The translations under genes were made by a program, and so were the position numbers. Positions 10,080 to 19,089 of a DNA stretch of 64,000 bases are shown piece by piece. Every line of letters begins with the position of its first letter. The first letter of the stretch is position 1. The stretch comes from VRUE01 sp963747765 (GTDB lineage: Bacteria > Actinomycetota > Thermoleophilia > Solirubrobacterales > 70-9), in contig CAVVGH010000005.1 in assembly GCA_963747765.1 (NCBI GenBank), positions 248,001-312,000 on the forward strand, given 5' to 3'. Below the pieces are notes generated by a model. The model made no database searches, was not told where the DNA came from, and saw only the letters and a program-made list of their open reading frames with translations.

Positions 10080-10561
10080 CGCTCGGTGCTCTCTTCGGCG
10101 CCCTCGGTCCCGAGCAGGTCCTCCAAGAGCGCGGAGACTTTTCCCTGCACCTCGATCACCTTGCGCGCCTTGGCCAGCTCGGCCTCGGCGCGCTCAGCAC
10201 GGCGGCGCAGCTCGGCGTTCTCGGTCTCCAGTGGCTCGGCCCCCTTGCGCCCGCGCTTGCGCCCCAGCTCGCCCGCGTCGCGCTGGCGGCGCCAGCTTGC
10301 GAGGTGGGAGGAGTAGAGGCCCTCGCGACGCAGCAGGGCTCCCACTTCGCCCGGCTTCTTGCAGGCGTCGGCCTGCTTGAGGACCTTCAGCTTGTACTCG
10401 GCGCTGAAGGAGCGCCGCTTGGGACGCTCGGTCAGCTCGGGGTCGGGGACCCCCTTCGGCGCGGCGCTCCCGCCGGCCGCTTCACTGCTCTCGCCTTCGG
10501 CTCGCTCCGTTTCGCGGCCGGCGGCTTCGTCTCGGTTGATCAACGACATCACGTGCTCCAT
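10076..10561 (-). CDS. IS3-family transposase OrfA (helix-turn-helix)
   Basis: 161 residues. RRSFSAEYKLKVLKQAD and GLYSSHLASWRRQRD are typical of the IS3 OrfA DNA-binding domain (HTH_Tnp_1), followed by a Glu/Ala/Leu-rich coiled coil (about residues 105-150) that would mediate dimerisation with OrfB. It binds the terminal repeats in family members studied. It overlaps OrfB by 4 bp. Confidence 0.9.
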   Translation of the reverse strand: MEHVMSLINRDEAAGRETERAEGESSEAAGGSAAPKGVPDPELTERPKRRSFSAEYKLKVLKQADACKKPGEVGALLRREGLYSSHLASWRRQRDAGELGRKRGRKGAEPLETENAELRRRAERAEAELAKARKVIEVQGKVSALLEDLLGTEGAEESTER

Positions 10562-10618
10562 TCACGCCCTCGGGGTTCAGTAATTCCCGAATCATGCGTG
10601 TCTCACGTGACGTTGGCA

Positions 10619-12046
10619 GAGAGGGGTTGCGCCAATCGGCCCCTGAGGCCCGACGGGACCTTGCGGTCCCTGTGCACCGGTGGCTCCTTGATCGCCGGTT
10701 TCGCCCTGCGGTCCCGCGGAACCGGTCGCGCCCTTCGCGCCTGTTGCTCCCTTCGCGCCTGTTGCTCCCTGATCCCCGGTCGCTCCAATCGGCCCCTGAG
10801 GCCCGACGGGACCTTGCAGTCCTTGGGCACCGGTCGCGCCAACTTCGCCCTGCGGTCCCGCGGAACCGGTCGCGCCCTTCGTGCCTGTTGCGCCACGATC
10901 CCCAGTTGCGCCCTGTGCACCGGTGGCTCCCCGGTCACCGGTCGCACCCTTTTCGCCAGTGGCTCCCTTTGCCCCGTCAGCACCGGTCGCACCTGTTTCT
11001 CCTTGCAGTCCCTGGGCACCGGTCGCGCCAATCGGCCCCTGAGGCCCGACGGGACCTTGTGGTCCCGCGGAACCGGTGGCTCCCCGGTCACCGGTCGCAC
11101 CCTTTTCGCCAGTGGCTCCCTTTGCCCCGTCAGCACCGGTCGCACCTGTTTCTCCTTGCAGTCCCTGGGCACCGGTCGCGCCAATCGGCCCCTGAGGCCC
11201 GACGGGACCTTGTGGTCCCGCGGAACCGGTGGCTCCCCGGTCACCGGTCGCACCCTTTTCGCCAGTGGCCCCCTTTGCCCCGTCAGCACCGGTCGCACCT
11301 GTTTCTCCTTGCAGTCCCTGGGCACCGGTGGCTCCTTGATCGCCGGTTGCGCCCTGCAGTCCCTGGGCACCGGTGGCTCCTTGATCGCCGGTTGCTCCCT
11401 GATCCCCGGTCGCTCCAATCGGCCCCTGAGGCCCGACGGGACCCTGCGGTCCCGCGGAACCGGTTGCGCCACGGTCGCCGGTCGCACCCTTTTCGCCAGT
11501 GTCGCCCTGTGCACCGGTGGCTCCCCGGTCGCCGGTTGCGCCGACCTCGCCGGTTTCGCCCTGCAGTCCCTGGGCACCGGTTGCGCCTCGGTCACCGGTT
11601 TCGCCCTTGGCACCTTGAGTGCCGGTTGCGCCCGCCTGTCCCTGAAGGCCCTGGGGCCCGACAGCACCCGTGGTGCCCTGGGGTCCGACCGGGCCCTGGG
11701 GTCCGGGAGGCCCTTGCGTTCCGGACTGACCGGCCGCTCCGCGCGGTCCGACCGCGCCCCTTTCGCCGCGAGGACCTCGCTCACCTCGCAGACTTCGTGC
11801 GGCTCGACTGCGTCGCCCCCTCTTGTTCCTCTTCTTCTTTGCGGCGGTCGCCACGGCGCTTGCCGCGTGGCCTGCAACGGCGTCGGCCAGCTGATTGGCA
11901 GCCGCCGGCGGGATGCCGTCCGTTGCGAGCCCCGAGACCAATAGGACCACGGCGATGAGTGCCACTTGACGGCTCATCCCCAACGCACCGGCACGAGTGT
12001 GGTTCGCCTCCGGGGTGTTTCGCAGTAAGGAGGAAATTCTTTTCAC
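10619..12046 (-). pseudogene. Collagen-like protein, 5' part cut off by IS insertion
   Basis: This half keeps its start. Residues 1-50 hold a hydrophobic segment (VALIAVVLLVSGLATDG) that fits a signal peptide or anchor. A basic stretch KKKRNKRGRRSR and a long run of Gly-X-Y triplets rich in GATG, GPQGP and GDRG follow. Reading continues about 9 codons into the IS and stops at 10592. A 153-bp unit is repeated about three times (10981-11435). It follows the upstream collagen-like gene by 23 bp, so the group probably forms one operon. Confidence 0.8.
10981..11435 (-). repeat. 153-bp tandem repeat in collagen-like gene
   Basis: Three nearly identical 153-bp units (starting near 10981, 11134 and 11287) encode 51-residue blocks of 17 Gly-X-Y triplets. 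The frame is kept, so copy number can change without frameshift. Confidence 0.75.
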
Positions 12047-12069
12047 TCCCGCGGCACCCCGATAGATCC

Positions 12070-14178
12070 TCAGCCGACCCTGACCGGATCAATCTGCACG
12101 AAGAGGGTGACGAATTCGGCTTTTTCGAGTTCGGCTCGATAGCGCGACTGCAGGGTTGCCCCTTTTGCAAGCCCCGTCAGTCTGCGGTGGGCGTAGGCCG
12201 GGTACGCCGAGTATTCATTCCCTCGACCCAGTGCTTCGAATATCAGCAGGCCGTTGTAGTGAAGGCCGACCCGCCCGATGCTGTTGACATTGGTTGGCAT
12301 CGAGATGCGTTCCGCTCCGGCCGCGACGTCATAGTCACCGGCGAGTGGTGTGGTGACGTATGGAGCGCCAGTGGTCTGGTAGCTGGTCGAAGTGGTCGAC
12401 CGGGCAGTGGGTTCGTACTGGACGATCGGCGGGCCACCGACCTTCTTCCACGGATAGCTTCCCTGGCCGTCGTACACCAGCAGCCAGAAGACCGATTCGT
12501 TGGCCTTGAAGATGCAGCGGTCCCCGACGCTCGGCGAGGCAGGCAGGGAGGTGACGAGGCCGTAGTCGGTGTAGGGGAGTTCGGCGTTTGTCCCGTCTTT
12601 GCCGTCGTTGCCGGTCCGGGTCACGTGAAGGGAGAGGGGCTCCCCTGCGGAGAAGGTGCCCTGCCCGGCAATCTCGGCGACGATGAACAGGTCGTATTCG
12701 GTCGTTGCGAAGGCGAGGCTTTCGACTTCGAAGATGTGGAAGTCCTGTGGTTCGGACTCGCTGCGAACCATCAGGTAGCTGGGTGGCGTCCCGGTCGATT
12801 CGTCGGCGCTGGCGAGCCAGGCGGCGACGTCTGCGCCGTCCCCATCGGTCTTGTGTGCCGTTATCCAGGTCGCTTCTGCCGGGTTGGAGTTATTGAAACG
12901 CAGTTTTCCGGTGCCGGGATTGCCAAAGGCGGTTTCGGCGCTGAAGGTGTAATTGACCCCGTCCCCGGTGCCGTTGTTGCCGGCCGGCCCCGTCGCGCCT
13001 GTCGAACCGGTTTCGCCTTTGACGCCCGTCGCGCCTGTTGGACCGGTTGGGCCCATGGGTCCCTGAGGTCCGACGGGGCCCTGTGGACCAGTTGCGCCTG
13101 TGGCTCCCTGTGGGCCCTGTCCGCCGGTGGCCCCGGTTTCGCCCTGTGGTCCCGCGGAACCAGTTGCGCCCTTGGAGCCAGTGGCTCCCCGGTTTCCGGT
13201 CGCTCCCGTTTCTCCTTGCGGGCCCTGTGGACCGGTGGCCCCCGTTTCGCCCTGCAAGCCCTGTGCTCCGGTTGCGCCAACTTCGCCGGTTGCGCCCTGG
13301 ATGCCTTGTTGCCCAGTTGCGCCGGTGGCTCCAACTTCGCCTTGCGGTCCCGCGGAACCGGTGGCTCCTCGATCGCCTGTTGCTCCCTGGTCGCCGGTTG
13401 CTCCAATCGGCCCCTGAGGCCCGGCGGGACCCTGCGGTCCCGCGGAACCGGTGGCTCCCCGGTTTCCGGTGGCACCCTTTTCGCCAGTGTCGCCCTGTGC
13501 ACCGGTGGCTCCCCGGTCACCGGTCGCACCCCGGTCACCGGTCGCACCTGTTTCTCCTTGCACGCCCTGTGGTCCCGCGGAACCGGTTGCGCCCTTGGAG
13601 CCAGTCGCTCCCCGGTCACCGGTCGCACCTGTTTCTCCTTGCACGCCCTGGGAACCGGTGGCGCCAAAGGCGCCTGTCGCTCCGCGACTGCCGGTTTCCC
13701 CGGTTTGGCCCTGGCTGCCGGTGGCTCCTCTGAGTCCCCTTTCGCCAGTGGCACCCTTTTGCCCTTGGATGCCCTGGGGACCCACGGCACCCGTGGTTCC
13801 CCGTGGGCCCTGGGGCCCGACCGGGCCCTGTGGGCCCGGGAGGCCTTGTGCTCCGGTCTGGCCGGCCGCCCCCCGTGGGCCGTTTGGGCCTCGCTCACCG
13901 CGCAGTACGGGGATGGCCCGTCGGTGCCTGCCTCGGTGGTGTCGGCCCCTCCTTCTCTTCTTCTTGTACTTCGCGACCGCGTTCGCCGCCCGACCTCCGA
14001 CGGCATTCGCCAATGGATTGGCGGGCGAAACCGGGGGAGAGCTCATCACAAGCCCGAGGGTCAGCAGTCCTGTTGTGATGACCGGCGCCGGACGGCTCAG
14101 ACCGGCGCTCCAGCCCGTCCGGGGCTCGCCCTCCGGACGCTTCGAGGTGACGAGGAGATTGTTCGTCCGCTGCGGCAC
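12070..14178 (-). CDS. Collagen-like repeat surface protein
   Basis: 702 residues. A hydrophobic N-terminal segment (VITTGLLTLGLVMSS) is followed by a basic region KKKRRRGRHHRGRHRR, about 280 residues of Gly-X-Y repeats, then a C-terminal region of about 270 residues. That region has a middle domain (GVNYTFSAETAFGNPGTGKL, SYLMVRSESEPQDFHIFEV) and the shared end domain LPASPSVGDRCIFK to QIDPVRVG. The middle domain is also in the IS-split gene. Probably exported and trimeric. Eleven bp separate it from the upstream gene, suggesting one transcript. Confidence 0.85.
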   Translation of the reverse strand: MPQRTNNLLVTSKRPEGEPRTGWSAGLSRPAPVITTGLLTLGLVMSSPPVSPANPLANAVGGRAANAVAKYKKKRRRGRHHRGRHRRAIPVLRGERGPNGPRGAAGQTGAQGLPGPQGPVGPQGPRGTTGAVGPQGIQGQKGATGERGLRGATGSQGQTGETGSRGATGAFGATGSQGVQGETGATGDRGATGSKGATGSAGPQGVQGETGATGDRGATGDRGATGAQGDTGEKGATGNRGATGSAGPQGPAGPQGPIGATGDQGATGDRGATGSAGPQGEVGATGATGQQGIQGATGEVGATGAQGLQGETGATGPQGPQGETGATGNRGATGSKGATGSAGPQGETGATGGQGPQGATGATGPQGPVGPQGPMGPTGPTGATGVKGETGSTGATGPAGNNGTGDGVNYTFSAETAFGNPGTGKLRFNNSNPAEATWITAHKTDGDGADVAAWLASADESTGTPPSYLMVRSESEPQDFHIFEVESLAFATTEYDLFIVAEIAGQGTFSAGEPLSLHVTRTGNDGKDGTNAELPYTDYGLVTSLPASPSVGDRCIFKANESVFWLLVYDGQGSYPWKKVGGPPIVQYEPTARSTTSTSYQTTGAPYVTTPLAGDYDVAAGAERISMPTNVNSIGRVGLHYNGLLIFEALGRGNEYSAYPAYAHRRLTGLAKGATLQSRYRAELEKAEFVTLFVQIDPVRVG

Positions 14179-14189
14179 CCGATCGACCC

Positions 14190-15986
14190 TCAGCCGACCC
14201 GGACGGGGTCCATGATCAGGCGGCGGTTTCGGAAGACGGCGTTCCCGGCCACGCTCCGTTTGGCCTTCTCTTCGATCGTCGCGTATTTGGAAATACCGGT
14301 CTGCAGCGTCGTCAGGCTGCCGGTGGTTTCCACGGTGCCTTCGACCGTGCCCCGGGACCTGATTCCCCAGTTGTCGGAGGCGGAGACGCCGCCGATCGAA
14401 TAGCTCAGGAAGGATTGCCCGTTGATCCCGTTCTTCTCGAAGACCGAGCTGATCGTGATCAGGTATTCACCCGCCAGCGGCGTTACCAATTGGAGCGGGT
14501 TGGTAAGGCTGACATAGAATTCGTATTCGGTGTTCTGGGTCGCGTTGTTTTGAGCGATCAACGGTGGGCCGCCGATCTTCTTCCACGGGTAGGTGCTTTG
14601 GCCGTCGTAGACGAGTTGCCAGAAGACCGATTCGCTCACCTTGAAGATGCAGCGATCCCCGACGCTCGGCGAGCTCGGGAGCGCGGTCACCAGTCCGTAG
14701 TCCGTGTATTCGAGTCCGGGCCCTTTCGGTCCGGTCGCGCCGGTCGCGCCGGCTTCGCCCTGGGGTCCCGCGGGGCCAGTTGCGCCGCGTGGCCCTACTG
14801 GGCCCTGGGGGCCGACCGGGCCCTGGGGTCCAGTAGCCCCGGCTTCGCCCTGGATGCCCTGTTGCCCAGTTGCGCCAACTTCGCCTCGCGGTCCCGCGGA
14901 ACCGGTTGCACCTTCGGTGCCCGTTGCGCCCCGGATGCCCTGTTGCCCAGTTGCGCCAACTTCGCCTCGCGGTCCCGCGGAACCGGTTGCACCTTCGGTG
15001 CCCGTTGCGCCCCGGATGCCCTGTTGCCCAGTTGCGCCAACTTCGCCTCGCGGTCCCGCGGAACCGGTTGCACCTTCGGTGCCCGTTGCGCCCCGGATGC
15101 CCTGTTGCCCAGTTGCGCCAACTTCGCCTCGCGGTCCCGCGGAACCGGTTGCACCTTCGGTGCCCGTTGCGCCCCGGATGCCCTGTTGCCCAGTTGCGCC
15201 AACTTCGCCTCGCGGTCCCGCGGAACCGGTTGCACCTTCGGTGCCCGTTGCGCCCCGGATGCCCTGTTGCCCAGTTGCGCCAACTTCGCCTCGCGGTCCC
15301 GCGGAACCGGTTGCACCTTCGGTGCCCGTTGCGCCCCGGATGCCCTGTTGCCCAGTTGCGCCAACTTCGCCTCGCGGTCCCGCGGAACCGGTTGCACCTT
15401 CGGTGCCCGTTGCGCCCCGGTTTCCGGTCGCTCCGGAGTCTCCTTGCGCACCGGTTGCACCCTTTGCACCCACGTCGCCTGTCGCTCCGCGCGGTCCCGC
15501 GGAACCGGCTTGGCCCTGAACTCCCTGGAGGCCGGTTACGCCCTTCTGTCCCTGGAGGCCCTGGGAACCCGTCGCACCCTTGGCGCCGACGGGGCCCTGG
15601 GCTCCGACCGGGCCCTGGGCTCCGACCGGGCCCTGGGGGCCCGGAAGGCCTTGCGCTCCGGCCTGGCCCGCAGCTCCCTGTGGGCCGCTTGGGCCTCGCT
15701 CACCGCGCAGTACAGGCACGGCCCGCTGGTGCGTGCCCTTGCGGTGCTTGCCCCTCCTGTGCTTTCCCTTCTTGCGGTGCTTCGCCGACGCATTCGCCAC
15801 CTTGCTGGATGCAAACGCCCTGCTGTGCTGCAACAACCCGAGGGCGAGCAGTCCCGTCGCGAGGGCTCCGAGGGCGAGCAGTCCCGTCGCGAGGGCGATC
15901 GCCACCCTGCGCCGGAGCTCCCATGCGATTCGGGGCTGCACTTCTGAGTCGAGTAGCTTGCTCTCGTTCTGCGGCATGACCGACAC
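14190..15986 (-). CDS. Collagen-like protein with seven 81-bp tandem repeats
   Basis: 598 residues from GTG at 15986 (ATG at 15977 is an alternative). The N-terminal hydrophobic region contains an internal duplication (ALATGLLALG twice). A basic His/Lys/Arg segment, Gly-X-Y repeats and the shared C-terminal domain (LPSSPSVGDRCIFK, YPWKKIGGPP) ending MDPVRVG follow. An IS1182-type element sits directly before the GTG. Without it the upstream stop codon TAG would abut this GTG, so the element has cut this gene from its operon. Confidence 0.85.
   Translation of the reverse strand: MSVMPQNESKLLDSEVQPRIAWELRRRVAIALATGLLALGALATGLLALGLLQHSRAFASSKVANASAKHRKKGKHRRGKHRKGTHQRAVPVLRGERGPSGPQGAAGQAGAQGLPGPQGPVGAQGPVGAQGPVGAKGATGSQGLQGQKGVTGLQGVQGQAGSAGPRGATGDVGAKGATGAQGDSGATGNRGATGTEGATGSAGPRGEVGATGQQGIRGATGTEGATGSAGPRGEVGATGQQGIRGATGTEGATGSAGPRGEVGATGQQGIRGATGTEGATGSAGPRGEVGATGQQGIRGATGTEGATGSAGPRGEVGATGQQGIRGATGTEGATGSAGPRGEVGATGQQGIRGATGTEGATGSAGPRGEVGATGQQGIQGEAGATGPQGPVGPQGPVGPRGATGPAGPQGEAGATGATGPKGPGLEYTDYGLVTALPSSPSVGDRCIFKVSESVFWQLVYDGQSTYPWKKIGGPPLIAQNNATQNTEYEFYVSLTNPLQLVTPLAGEYLITISSVFEKNGINGQSFLSYSIGGVSASDNWGIRSRGTVEGTVETTGSLTTLQTGISKYATIEEKAKRSVAGNAVFRNRRLIMDPVRVG
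14850..15416 (-). repeat. Seven 81-bp tandem repeats (27 residues each)
   Basis: Units start at 14850, 14931, 15012, 15093, 15174, 15255 and 15336. The last six look identical base for base; the first differs slightly. Each codes for nine Gly-X-Y triplets including EGATGSAGPRGEVGATG. Such identity points to recent expansion or gene conversion. Confidence 0.93.
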
Positions 15987-15990
15987 CTAG

Positions 15991-17705
15991 GAGCCTGGGT
16001 CGCTAACGCGATCTGAGGCAACGAGCGTGAGCGACAGGGCGCGGGTCGGGTCGCGCGAGCGCGCCGATACCCATGCCGGGCGCCGAGACGGCGGTTCCGC
16101 GGAACCGCGGAACCGCCTTGCGGTCCTCGCGGCCGCTTGGGGGCGGTTACGTGGCGCCGGCCAGCCCCAACCCACCGGCCCGGTGCAGCTTCAGCAGGTT
16201 GTGGACCGCGCAGTGAAAGCGCCACTGGGCTCGGGCCGCGGCTTTGCCGCGCAAGAGCAACTGTCGCGCTGACTGCACAGTGTCCATTTGCCCGAAGACC
16301 GGCTCGACGATCGTCTTGCGCTTCGCGTAGACCGTGCGGCCGCGCTTGGTCTTCAGTTTGCGTGCCATCCGCTGCTTGGGGGTGGCATCCCTCGGGATCG
16401 GCCCCCGCGGCGCCGGTGGTTGTGGCTCGGAGCGCTTGAAGCGGCCGGTCGCCAGGTGGGGATCGAGGCCGTGCCCGGTCGTGATCTCGATGTTGTCCTC
16501 GGAGAAGTAGCCGGCGTCGCCGAGTAGGGCGGCGCCCTCGGGGAGGGTTGCCTCGATCTCCTCGAGGTTCTCATCGAGCTGCTCAAGGGCGGGCTCAAGC
16601 TGACGCGCGTCGGGGGCCTCGTCTGTGGCGTCGGCGGCAAGGATCACCTGGGCGTGGGAGTCGACCACCGCTTGGGCGTTGAAGCACTGGTGAAAGGCGC
16701 CGTCGGCGGTCTTCATGATCTTCGACTCGGGGTCGGTGAAGTTGCGCTGCGCGGTGGGCTTGGGAGTGGGTGGCTCATCGTCTGGGTCGGGCTTGCGTGG
16801 CTTGCGCCCTTCCTCGCGCATCTCGGCCTGGCGAGCGCGCTCGCGCTCTGCCTCCTCGGCCTCCAGGGCCGCCTTGGCCTCGCGGATGCGCGCCAGACGG
16901 CTCTCGCGGCGGGCCAGCTCGGCGGGCAGCTCATCACCGCGGCGATCGGGCCCGTAGCGCTCGTCCTCTTCGCGGTCAACGGCCTCGGCGTCTTCGAGCA
17001 GGGCGGCGGCCTGGGCCTCGATCGCCGCGATCTCGGCCTCGAGCTGTGACTCGGCTTTGCCCATCCGCTCATAGCTCATCGCCTTGTGGCGGGAGGCGTT
17101 GGCCCGCAGCTTGGTGCCGTCGATCGCCAGCGTGCCCATCTTCACCAGACCGGCCTTCTTGCACAACCGCAGGGCCTGCACGAAGAGCTCCGCAAGGGCG
17201 TCCAGGTGGCGGGCGCGAAAGCGGGCGATCGAGCGGTAGTCGGGGTGCTGGTCGGCGACCAGCATGCGCACGGCGACGTCGCGGTGGGTGGCCTGCTCGA
17301 GCTTGCGCGAGGAGACCGTGCCGGTGGCGTAGCCGTAGATCAGCAGCTTCAGCATCAGCCGCGGGTCATAGGGCGGGTAGCCGCGCTCTTGCTCATAGGA
17401 GGCGTAGATCTCCGAGAGATCGAGCGAGTCCTCGACCAGGTCGGAGACGAAGTGGGCGAGGTCGCCCTCGGGCACCCACTCCTGCAGCACCGGCGCCATC
17501 AAAAGCGCCTGGTCGGGGTCGTAGGGGCGGAAGGTCTTCTGCTCGGCGATCGGGGCGCGCTCGCCATCGGCCGGCTCGGCCCTCTCGACCTCGATCAGCC
17601 GCTCCTGCTCCACCGTCGCCGTCATCACGCGTTCCTCCTGCTCGCTTGCAGGAGAATCGTCCCGGTCGAGCCGGACGCCTCAGTCGGGGTTACTGACCCA
17701 GGCTC
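15991..17705 (-). mobile_element. IS1182-type insertion sequence with CTAG target duplication
   Basis: 1715 bp. The ends are inverted: GAGCCTGGGTC on the left and GACCCAGGCTC on the right, with TAAC following a 2-bp difference. CTAG flanks both ends (15987-15990 and 17706-17709). Removing the element and one CTAG rejoins the stop of one collagen-like gene to the start of the next with no gap, which strongly supports these boundaries. Confidence 0.92.
16147..17628 (-). CDS. IS1182-family transposase (DDE type)
   Basis: 493 residues. The N-terminal DUF772 domain shows YPPYDPRLMLKLLIYGYATG and PDYRSIARFR. Catalytic acidic residues are likely in LAIDGTKLRANAS, LLGDAGYFSEDN and KTIVEPVFGQM. A charged coiled-coil-like insertion (about residues 190-290) separates the first Asp from the rest, as in IS1182 relatives. 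Full length and apparently intact. Confidence 0.93.
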   Translation of the reverse strand: MMTATVEQERLIEVERAEPADGERAPIAEQKTFRPYDPDQALLMAPVLQEWVPEGDLAHFVSDLVEDSLDLSEIYASYEQERGYPPYDPRLMLKLLIYGYATGTVSSRKLEQATHRDVAVRMLVADQHPDYRSIARFRARHLDALAELFVQALRLCKKAGLVKMGTLAIDGTKLRANASRHKAMSYERMGKAESQLEAEIAAIEAQAAALLEDAEAVDREEDERYGPDRRGDELPAELARRESRLARIREAKAALEAEEAERERARQAEMREEGRKPRKPDPDDEPPTPKPTAQRNFTDPESKIMKTADGAFHQCFNAQAVVDSHAQVILAADATDEAPDARQLEPALEQLDENLEEIEATLPEGAALLGDAGYFSEDNIEITTGHGLDPHLATGRFKRSEPQPPAPRGPIPRDATPKQRMARKLKTKRGRTVYAKRKTIVEPVFGQMDTVQSARQLLLRGKAAARAQWRFHCAVHNLLKLHRAGGLGLAGAT

Positions 17706-18680
17706 CTAGCCCACGCGAACGGGGTCGATCTGTACGAAGAGGGTCACGAATTCGGCTTTTTCGAGTTCGGCCCGGTAGCGCGACTGCAGGGTCGCTCCCT
17801 GACCGAGCCCCGCCATCCGCCGGTGGGCGTAGGCCGGGTACGCCGAGTATTCGTTGCCGCGACCCAGCGCTTCGAATATCAGCACGCCGTTGTAGTGAAG
17901 GCCGACTCGCCCGATGCTGTTGACGTTGGTCGGCATCGAGATGCGTTCGGCTCCTGCCGCGACGTCGTATTCGCCGGCCAGCGGCGTTACGACGGACGGC
18001 GCTCCGGCCGTCTGGAAGGACGTCGAGGTCGTCGACCGAGGCGTGTATTCGTATGCGGCAAGCGGCGGTCCGCCGATCTTCTTCCACGGGTAGGAGCCCT
18101 GGCCGTCATATATGAGCTCCCAGAACACCGATTCGCTTGCTTTGAAGACGCAGTGATCGCCCACGCTCGGCGAGCTCGGCAGCGTGGCGACCAGGCCCCA
18201 GTCGGTGTAGGGGAGCTCGGCGTTCGTTCCCGGGGGTCCCTGGGCACCGGTCGCGCCGGTGGCGCCCACTTCTCCTCGCGTCCCGGCGGGACCCGTCGGC
18301 CCTGTTGGACCCGCTGGGCCGATTGGCCCCTGTGGGCCTGCGGGGCCCTGGGGACCGACTGGGCCCTGTGGGCCTGCGGGGCCCTGGGATCCGTCATACC
18401 CGGGTACCCCTCGAGGCCCGGCCGCGCCGTCTCTGCCCCGTTCGCCGCGCGGCCCTCGTGCCCCCCGTTCGCCGAGCACAGACGCACTGTGCCTGTGCCG
18501 GCCCTTCCTTCGCTTCTTGTGGTGCTTCTTCTTGGACTTTGCCGCCGCGCTCGCGAGGTGATCGCCGGGGGCGAGTCCCGCACCCAACGTCGCAATCCCA
18601 AAGGCGAGCGAGAGCACAAGAGCCAGCAGGGCCACACGACTGCCTTTCAACTCCGCCCGACTGCGCAGTGACAGGAACAT
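17706..18680 (-). CDS. Collagen-like repeat surface protein
   Basis: 324 residues if translation starts at ATG 18680, preferred because AGGAGG lies 5-6 bases upstream; an in-frame start at 18707 has no such site. The N-terminus MFLSLRS leads into a hydrophobic segment, then a basic KKKHHKKRRKGRHRH region, about 30 Gly-X-Y triplets and the shared C-terminal domain. Its last about 90 residues are nearly identical to those of the gene at 12070-14178, ending QIDPVRVG. Its stop codon lies within the CTAG duplication of the IS1182 element. Confidence 0.85.
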   Translation of the reverse strand: MFLSLRSRAELKGSRVALLALVLSLAFGIATLGAGLAPGDHLASAAAKSKKKHHKKRRKGRHRHSASVLGERGARGPRGERGRDGAAGPRGVPGYDGSQGPAGPQGPVGPQGPAGPQGPIGPAGPTGPTGPAGTRGEVGATGATGAQGPPGTNAELPYTDWGLVATLPSSPSVGDHCVFKASESVFWELIYDGQGSYPWKKIGGPPLAAYEYTPRSTTSTSFQTAGAPSVVTPLAGEYDVAAGAERISMPTNVNSIGRVGLHYNGVLIFEALGRGNEYSAYPAYAHRRMAGLGQGATLQSRYRAELEKAEFVTLFVQIDPVRVG

Positions 18681-18837
18681 TCGTTTCCTCCTCGGTGCTT
18701 GGTCCACCGAACGTATCGACCGGTACTGCGAGTGGATAACCGAGCTGGACGACTGTCCACCTCCATAGTGAGAAGTCGAAGTGTGTACACCTCAAAACTC
18801 AGAGAGCAGGGTGGACAGCTGTTCATCGACAACTGTC
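18681..18837 (-). promoter_or_regulatory. Conserved upstream region and dyad, copy 1
   Basis: About 150 bp before this gene match the region before the collagen-like gene at 19090-20367. Shared parts are the AGGAGG site, a block with GAACGTATCGACCGGTACTG on the plus strand, CTCAAAACTCA, and a dyad GACAGCTGTTC..GACAACTGTC at 18814-18837. The conserved dyad suggests an operator used by both genes; this is inferred. Confidence 0.6.
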
Positions 18838-19027
18838 ACACTAAATCGATGGCGGTGCACCCGGTTCGCGAGCGTTGGTACATCTGGTACCAATGCAGTC
18901 GAGGTGACACTCCACACTGTCCCAGCACCGATCGGGTGCAGTCCTGATAACGACGCCGATGGACCTCAGCCGTCCAGATGCGGGACGACATCGGCCCATC
19001 GGCACCGGTGATGTCTCTTCTCCCCGT
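18838..19027. other. Intergenic spacer, nothing recognised
   Basis: No gene or known site is seen between the dyad and the hairpin that follows the next collagen-like gene. Confidence 0.4.
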
Positions 19028-19074
19028 GCGGGCCGCGACCCACCCCGATTGACAGGCAGGTGGGGAGGCGGCCC
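19028..19074 (-). terminator. Hairpin downstream of collagen-like gene
   Basis: CGGGCCGC..CCACC on one side pairs with GGTGG..GCGGCCCG on the other, 16 bp after the stop at 19090. There is no clear U-run, as is common in high-GC actinobacteria. Confidence 0.55.
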
Positions 19075-19089
19075 GTAAGCGGGTGATGC

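Larger units (their letters stand above)
9042..10618 (-). mobile_element. IS3-family insertion sequence
   Basis: About 1577 bp. Imperfect terminal inverted repeats start TGTCAACG at 9042 and TGCCAACG (reverse strand) at 10618, both continuing to GAGACAC about 13 bases in. Two overlapping transposase genes fill it. The flanks (TACC on the left, GAGA on the right) show no target duplication. The insertion splits a collagen-like gene. Confidence 0.88.

Noticed and set aside
14850..15416. CRISPR array
   Set aside because: The regular units are 81-bp coding repeats without unique spacers and stay in frame with a collagen-like gene; no cas genes are present.
14415..15947. Long plus-strand frames opposite the collagen-like genes (also 7516-9078, 10304-11944, 11959-14403)
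   Set aside because: They mirror the Gly-X-Y repeat DNA and have no start context or domain of their own.
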